Shown here: in pieces, positions 56,613 through 64,000 of the stretch
How positions within the stretch are numbered: position 1 is the stretch's first letter
Layout of the letters: each line of letters begins with the position of its first letter
DNA from: Marthasterias glacialis
Lineage: Eukaryota > Echinodermata > Asteroidea > Forcipulatida > Asteriidae
Direction of reading: 5' to 3'
Length of the DNA stretch: 64,000 nucleotides
Assembly: GCA_911728455.2 (NCBI GenBank)
Contig: OU452226.1
Span: 17,873,938-17,937,937, forward strand
Made by a program: the position numbers and the translations under genes
Notes under the pieces: model-generated
What the model was told of the DNA's origin: nothing
Seen by the model: the letters and a program-made list of their open reading frames with translations, nothing else
Database searches by the model: none

Positions 56613-59600
56613 TGTGCTTTTTGACCCTAAAACTTTCAGCCCAAAAACTTGTGGATGTTTCCCGAACTAACGCTCATCCGGACTTGCAAATTAGAGCACT
56701 GGTACGGGGGGATATTCCCTCTTGACATGGTAGAGCAAAAACGACTTTGAAATTTTAGTCCAAAACTACCATTTTTTTTAGGGGGGTACTAAAAAATATG
56801 TGCTTTTTGACCCTAAAACATTCAGCCCCAAAACTGATGGATGTTTCCCGAACTAACACTCATCCGGACTTGCAAATTAGAGCACTGGTACTGGGGGATA
56901 TTCCCTCTTGACATGGTAGAGCAAAAATGACTTTGAAATTTTAGTCCAAAACTATTTTTTAGGGGGTGACTAAAAAATTTGTGTTTTTTTTACCCTTAAA
57001 CTTTCAGCCCCAAAACTGATGGATGTTTCCCGAACTAACTCTCATCCGGACTTGCAAATTAGAGCACTCGTACTGGGGGATATTCCCTCTTGACATGGTA
57101 GAGCAAAAACGACTTTGAAATTTTGGTCCAAAACTCCAATTTTGTTTAGAGGGGTACAAAAAAATATGTGCTTTTTGACCATAAAACTCTCAGCCCCAAA
57201 ACTTGTGGACGTTTCCCGAACTAACGCTCATCCGGATTTGCAAATTAGAGCACTGGTACTGGGGGATATTCCCTCTTGACATGGTAAAGCAAAAACGACT
57301 TTGAAATTTGAGTCCAAAACTCCAATATTTTTCAGGGGGGTACTGAAAAATTTGTGTTTTTTGACCCTAAAACTTTAAGCCCCAAAACTGGTGGATGTTT
57401 CCCGAACTAACGCTCATCCGGACTTGCAAATTAGAGCACTCGTACTGGGGGATATTCCCTCTTGACATGGTAGAGCAAAAACGACTTTGAAATGTTGGTC
57501 CACAACTCCAATTTTGTTGAGAAGGGTACTAAAAATTATGTGCTTTTTGACCCTAAAACTTTCAGCCCCAAAACTTGTGGACGTTTCCCGAACTAACGCT
57601 CATCCGGACTTGCAAATTAGAGAATTGGTACTGGGGGATATTCCCTCTTGACATGGTAGAGCAAAAACGACTTTGAAATTTTAGTCCAAAACTCCCATTT
57701 TTTTTTAGGGGGGTACTGAAAAATTTGTGTTTTTTGCCCCTTAAACTTTCAGTCTAAAAATAGTGGATACTTCCCGAACTAACGCTTATTCGAACTTGCA
57801 AATTAGAGCACTGGTACTAGGGGATATTCCCTCTTGACATGGTAGAGCAAAAACGACTTTGAGATTTTGGTCCAAAACTCCAATATTTTTTAGGGGGGTA
57901 CTAAAAAATATGTGCTTTTTGACCCTAAAACTTTCAGCCCCAAAACTGGTGGATGTTTCCCGAACTAACGCTCATCCGGACTTGCAAATTAGAGCACTGG
58001 TACTGGGGGATATTCCCTCTTGACATGGTAGAGCAAAAACGACTTTGAAATTTTGGTCCAAAACTCCAATTTTGTTTAGAGGGGTACAAAAAAATATGGT
58101 TTTTTTTACCATAAAACTTTCAGCCCGAAAAACTTGTGGATGTTTCCCGAACTAATGCTCATCCGGACTTGCAAATTAGAGCACTGGTACTGGGGGATAT
58201 TCCCTCTTGACATGGTAGAGCAAAAACGACTTTGAAATTTTGGTCCAAAACTCCCATTTTTTTTAGGGGGGTACTGAAAAATTTGTGTTTTTTGCCCCTT
58301 AAACTTTCAGTCTAAAAATAGTGGATACTTCCCGAACTAACGCTTATCCGGACTTGCAAATTAGAACACTGGTACTAGGGGATATTCCCTCTTGACATGG
58401 TAGAGCAAAAACGACTTTGTGATTTTGTTCCAAAACTCCAATATTTTTTAGGGGGGTACTAAAAAATTTGTGCTTTTTGACCCTAAAACTTTCAGCCCCA
58501 AAACTGGTGTATGTTTCCCGAACTAACGCTCATCCGAACTTGCAAATTAGAGCACTGGTACTGGGGGATATTCCTTCTTGACATGGTAGAGCAAAAACGA
58601 CTTTGAAATTTTGGTCCAAAACTGCAATTTTTTTTAGGGGGGTACTAAAAAATATGTGCTTTTTGACCCTAAAACTTTCAGCCCCAAACCTGGTGGATGT
58701 TTCCTGTACTAGCTCATCCGGACTTGCAAATTAGAGCACTAGTACTGGGGGATATTCCCTCATGACATGGTACAGCAAAAACGACTTTGACATTTTGGTC
58801 GAAAACTCCAATATTATTTTATAGGGGGGTACTAAAAAATATGTGCTTTTTGACCCTAAAACTTTCAGCCCCTAAACTTGTGGATGTTTCCCGAACTAAC
58901 GCTTATCCGGACTTGCAAATTAGAGCACTGGTACTGGGGGATATTTCCTCTTGACATGGTAGAGCAAAATGACTTTGAAATTTTGGTCCAAAACTCCCAT
59001 TTTTTTTAGGGGGTTACTGAAAAATTTGTGTTTTTTGCCCCTTAAACTTTCAGTCTAAAAATAGTGGATACTTCCCGAACTTACGCTTATCCGGACTTGC
59101 AAATTAGAGCACTGGTACTAAGGGATATTCCCTCTTGACATGGTAGAGCAAAAACGACTTTGTGATTTTGGTCCAAAACTCCAATATTTTTTAGGGGGGT
59201 ACTAAAAAATATGTGCTTTTTGACCCTAAAACTTTCAGCCCCAAAACTGGTGGATGTTTCCCGAACTAACGCTCATCCGGACTTGCAAATTAGAGCACTC
59301 CTACTGGGGGATATTCCCTCTTGACATGGTAGAGCAAAAACGACTTTGAAATTTTGGTCCAAAACTCCAATTTTGTTTAGAGGGGTACAAAAAAATATGG
59401 TTTTTTTTACCATAAAACTTTCAGCCCGAAAAACTTGTGGATGTTTCCCGAACTAACGCTCATCCGGACTTGCAAATTAGAGCACTGGTACTGGGGGATA
59501 TTCCCTCTTGACATGGTAGAGCAAAAACGACTTTGAAATTTTGGTCCAAAACTTCCATTTTTTTTTAGGGGGGTACTGACAAATTTGTGTTTTTTGCCCC

Positions 59601-62600
59601 TTAAACTTTCAGTCTAAAAATAGTGGATACTTCCCGAACTAACGCTTATCCGAACTTGCAAATTAGAGCACTGGTACTAGGGGATATTCCCTCTTGACAT
59701 GGTAGAGCAAAAACGACTTTGAGATTTTGGTCCAAAACTCCAATATTTTATAGGGGGTTACTAAAAAATATGTGCTTTTTGACCCTAAAACTTTCAGCCC
59801 CAAAACTGGTGGATGTTTCCCGAACTAACGCTCATCCGGACTTGCAAATTAGAGCACTGGTACTGGGGGATATTCCCTCTTGACATGGTAGAGCAAAAAC
59901 GACTTTGAAATTTTGGTCCAAAACTCCAATTTTGTTTAGAGGGGTACAAAAAAATATGGTTTTTTTTACCATAAAACTTTCAGCCCGAAAAACTTGTGGA
60001 TGTTTCCCGAACTAACGCTCATCCGGACTTGCAAATTAGAGCACTGGTACTGGGGGATATTCCCTCTTGACATGGTAGAGCAAAAAACGACTTTGAATAT
60101 TTGGTCCAAAACTTCCATTTTTTTTTAGGGGGGTACTGACAAATTTGTGTTTTTTGCCCCTTAAACTTTCAGTCTAAAAATAGTGGATACTTCCCGAACT
60201 AACGCTTATCCGAACTTGCAAATTAGAGCACTGGTACTAGGGGATATTCCCTCTTGACATGGTAGAGCAAAAACGACTTTGAGATTTTGGTCCAAAACTC
60301 CAATATTTTTTAGGGGGCTACTAAAAAATATGTGCTTTTTGACCCTAAAACTTTCAGCCCCAAAACTGGTGGATGTTTCCCGAACTAACGCTCATCCGGA
60401 CTTGCAAATTAGAGCACTGGTACTGGGGGATATTCCCTCTTGACATGGTAGAGCAAAAACGACTTTGAAATTTTGGTCCAAAACTCCAATTTTGTTTAGA
60501 GGGGTACAAAAAAATATGTTTTTTTTTACCATAAAACTTTCAACCCGAAAAACTTGTGGATGTTTCCCGAACTAATGCTCATCTGGACTTGCAAATTAGA
60601 GCACTGGTACTGGGGGATATTCCCTCTTGACATGGTAGAGCAAAAACGACTTTGAAATTTTGGTCCAAAACTCCCATTTTTTTTAGGGGGGTACTGAAAA
60701 ATTTGTTTTTTTTGCCCCTTAAACTTTCAGTCTAAAAATAGTGGATACTTCCCGAACTAACGCTTATCCGGACTTGCAAATTAGAACACTGGTACTAGGG
60801 GATATTCCCTCTTGACATGGTAGAGCAAAAACGACTTTGTGATTTTGGTCCAAAACTCCAATATTTTTTAGGGGGGTACTAAAAAATATGTGCTTTTTGA
60901 CCCTAAAACTTTCAGCCCCAAAACTTGTGGATGTTTCCCGAACTAACGCTCATCCGGACTTGCAAATTAGAGCACTGGTACTGGGGGATATTCCCTCTTG
61001 ACATGGTAGAGCAAAAACGACTTTGAAATTTTAGTCCAAAACTCCAATATTTTTCAGGGGGTACTGTAAAATTGGTGCTTTTTGACCCTAAAACTTTCAG
61101 CCCCAAAACTGGTGGATGTTTCCCGAACTAACGCTCATCCAGACTTGCAACTTAGAGCACTAGTACTGGGGGATATTCCCTCTTGACATGGTAGAGCAAA
61201 AACGACTTTGACATTTTGGTCCAAAACTCCAATTTTGTTTAGAGGGGTACAAAAAAATATGTGCTTTTTGACCCTAAAACTTTCAGCCCCCAAAATGGTG
61301 GATGTTTCCCGAACTAACGCTTATCCGGACTTGCAAATTAGAGCACTGGTACTGGGGGACATTCCCTCTTGACATGGTAGAGCAAAAACGACTTTGAAAT
61401 TTTGGTACAAAACTCCAATTTTGTTTAGAGGGGTACTAAAAAATATGTGCTTTTTGACCCTAAAACTTTCAGCCCCAAAACTGGTGGATGTTTCCCGAAC
61501 TAACGCTCATCCGGATTTGCAAATTAGAGCACTGGTACTGGGGGATATTCCCTCTTGACATGGTAGAGCAAAAACGACTTTGAAATTTTAGTCCAAAACT
61601 CCCATTTTTTTTAGGGGGGTACTGAAAAAATTGTGTTTTTTGACCCTTAAACTTTCAGTCTAAAAATAGTGGATACTTCCCGAACTAACGCTTATCCGGA
61701 CTTGCAAATTAGAGCACTGGTACTAGGGGATATTCCCTCTTGACATGGTAGAGCAAAAACGACTTTGTGATTTTGGTCCAAAACTCCAATATTTTTTAGG
61801 GGGGTACTAAAAAATTTGTGCTTTTTGACCCTAAAACTTTCAGCCCCAAAACTGGTGGATGTTTCCCGAACTAACGCTCATCCGAACTTGCAAATTAGAG
61901 CACTCGTACTGGGGGATATTCCCTCTTGACATGGTAGAGCAAAAACGACTTTGAAATTTTGGTCCAAAACTCCAATTTTTTTTAGGGGGGTACTAAAAAA
62001 TATGTGCTTTTTGACCCTAAAACTTTCAGCCCCAAACCTGGTGGATGTTTCCTGTACTAGCTCATCCGGACTTGCAAATTAGAGCACTAGTACTGGGGGA
62101 TATTCCCTCATGACATGGTACAGCAAAAACGACTTTGACATTTTGGTCGAAAACTCCAATATTTTATAGGGGGGTACTAAAAAATATGTGCTTTTTGACC
62201 CCAAAACTTTCAGCCCCTAAACTTGTGGATGTTTCCCGAACTAACGCTTATCCGGACTTGCAAATTAGAGCACTGGTACTGGGGAATATTTCCTCTTGAC
62301 ATGGTAGAGCAAAAATGACTTTGAAATTTTGGTCCAAAACTCCCATTTTTTTTAGGGGGTTACTGACAAATTTGTGTTTTTTGCCCCTTAAATTTTCAGT
62401 CTAAAAATAGTGGATACTTCCCGAACTAATGCTTATCCGGACTTGCAAATTAGAGCACTGGTACTAAGGGATATTCCCTCTTGACATGGTAGAGCAAAAA
62501 CGACTTTGTGATTTTGGTCCAAAACTCCAATATTTTTAAGGGGGGTACTAAAAAATATGTGCTTCTGACCCTAAAACTTTCAGCCCCAAAACTGGTGGAT

Positions 62601-64000
62601 GTTTCCCGAACTAACGCTCATCCGGACTTGCAAATTAGAGCACTCCTACTGGGGGATATTCCCTCTTGACATGGTAGAGCAAAAACGACTTTGAAATTTT
62701 GGTCCAAAACTCCAATTTTGTTTAGAGGGGTACTAAAAAATATGTGCTTTTTGACCCTAAAACTTTCAGCCCCAAAACTGGTGGATGTTTCCCGAACTAA
62801 CGCTCATTCGGATTTGCAAATTAGAGCACTGGTACTGGGGGATATTCCCTCTTGACATGGTAGAGCAAAAACGACTTTGAAATTTTAGTCCAAAACTCCC
62901 ATTTTTTTTAGGGGGGTACTGAAAAAATTGTGTTTTTTGACCCTTAAACTTTCAGTCTAAAAATAGTGGATACTTCCCGAACTAACGCTTATCCGGACTT
63001 GCAAATTAGAGCACTGGTACTAGGGGATATTCCCTCTTGACATGGTAGAGCAAAAACGACTTTGTGATTTTGGTCCAAAACTCCAATTTTTTTTAGGGGG
63101 GTACTAAAAAATATGTGCTTTTTGACCCTAAAACTTTCAGCCCCAAACCTGGTGGATGTTTCCTGTACTAGCTCATCCGGACTTGCAAATTAGAGCACTA
63201 GTACTGGGGGATATTCCCTCATGACATGGTACAGCAAAAACGACTTTGACATTTTGGTCGAAAACTCCAATATTTTATAGGGGGGTACTAAAAAATATGT
63301 GCTTTTTGACCCCAAAACTTTCAGCCCCTAAACTTGTGGATGTTTCCCGAACTAACGCTTATCCGGACTTGCAAATTAGAGCACTGGTACTGGGGAATAT
63401 TTCCTCTTGACATGGTAGAGCAAAAATGACTTTGAAATTTTGGTCCAAAACTCCCATTTTTTTTAGGGGGTTACTGAAAAATTTGTGTTTTTTGCCCCTT
63501 AAACTTTCAGTCTAAAAATAGTGGATACTTCCCGAACTAACGCTTATCCGGACTTGCAAATTAGAGCACTGGTACTAAGGGATATTCCCTCTTGACATGG
63601 TAGAGCAAAAACGACTTTGTGATTTTGGTCCAAAACTCCAATATTTTTTAGGGGGGTACTAAAAAATATGTGCTTCTGACCCTAAAACTTTCAGCCCCAA
63701 AACTGGTGGATGTTTCCCGAACTAACGCTCATCCGGACTTGCAAATTAGAGCACTCCTACTGGGGGATATTCCCTCTTGACATGGTAGAGCAAAAACGAC
63801 TTTGAAATTTTGGTCCAAAACTCCAATTTTGTTTAGAGGGGTACAAAAAAATATGTTTTTTTTTACCATAAAACTTTCAGCCCGAAAAACTTGTGGATGT
63901 TTCCCGAACTAACGCTCATCCGGACTTGCAAATTAGAGCACTGGTACTGGGGGATATTCCCTCTTGACATGGTAGAGCAAAAACGACTTTGAAATTTTGG

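Larger units (their letters stand above)
38301..64000 (+). repeat. Giant satellite array, ~185-bp monomer, ~140 copies, to the window edge
   Basis: Continuous head-to-tail monomers of about 181-190 bp. A typical unit contains, in order, 'ggtggatgtttcccgaacta', 'acgctcatccggacttgcaa', 'attagagcactggtactggg', 'ggatattccctcttgacatg', 'gtagagcaaaaacgactttg', 'aaattttggtccaaaactcc', a variable A/T linker with 'aggggggtact' and 'tttttgaccctaaaactttc', then 'agccccaaaact'. The first ~700 bp (38301-39050) are diverged; after that units are highly alike. The linker is the most variable part (a/t tracts, 'gtttagaggggtac', 'tttcagggggg'). Higher-order repeats are described in the findings. No gene or transposon interrupts the 25.7 kb. 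ORFs of 60-130 codons on the minus strand are repeat artefacts. Confidence 0.97.

Noticed and set aside
38301..64000. CRISPR-like repeat-spacer array
   Set aside because: The variable linkers are themselves related to one another and only ~60 bp of a ~185-bp tandem unit. The genome is eukaryotic, with no cas genes, and the conserved part is far too long.

Overview
Eukaryotic, metazoan-type nuclear DNA. The evidence is short coding exons bounded by GT-AG splice sites, a recognisable animal beta-mannosidase exon series, a Penelope-like retroelement with GIY-YIG type C-terminus, a tRNA-derived SINE-like element and very large tandem arrays. There are no bacterial-style operons and no intact rRNA or tRNA gene. 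I would guess a marine invertebrate (amphioxus-, hemichordate-, mollusc- or cnidarian-like), but nothing here fixes the taxon. About two thirds of the window is tandem or interspersed repeat.

Layout: (1) 1-6688, a tandem array of an ~895-bp unit (7.5 copies, running off the left edge), followed by two decayed exon-like pieces of the same sequence family. (2) 7240-12470, a large inverted repeat made of two 5'-to-5' (head-to-head) Penelope-like element fragments. Its centre (10020-10500) is a cluster of short palindromes. (3) 12440-18050, minus strand: an exon encoding the C-terminal end of a gypsy/Ginger-type integrase, a downstream exon, then several tandemly duplicated small exons (types A, B and C) with preserved splice sites and phases. 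The series is interrupted by a 3.2-kb array of a 12-bp repeat (14217-17420). (4) 20541-25947, minus strand: six exons of a lysosomal beta-mannosidase-like gene (GH2). The exons I can find are phase-compatible, but pieces of the N-terminal domain, the exon with the acid/base Glu and everything after residue ~470 are not visible. It therefore looks like a partial or decayed copy. (5) 28090-37270: mostly non-coding, with old divergent monomers of the right-hand satellite, an inverted pair of tRNA-like 3' halves, a ~780-bp terminal-inverted-repeat element and a triplicated ~450-bp unit. (6) 38300-64000: one continuous array of roughly 140 copies (estimated from length) of a ~185-bp satellite monomer with higher-order repeats of about 2.04, 2.41 and 2.78 kb. 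It runs off the right edge.

The thread connecting the window is the ~185-190-bp satellite family. It forms the giant array, but divergent members also sit at 36.8-37.3 kb, at 28.1-29.0 kb and, in opposite orientation, inside one of the Penelope copies at 8.77-9.17 kb. Most long ORFs here (including a 1115-codon one across the 12-bp repeat) are by-products of stop-poor repeats and are not annotated as genes. All identifications come from reading the sequence and recalling family motifs; no search was run.
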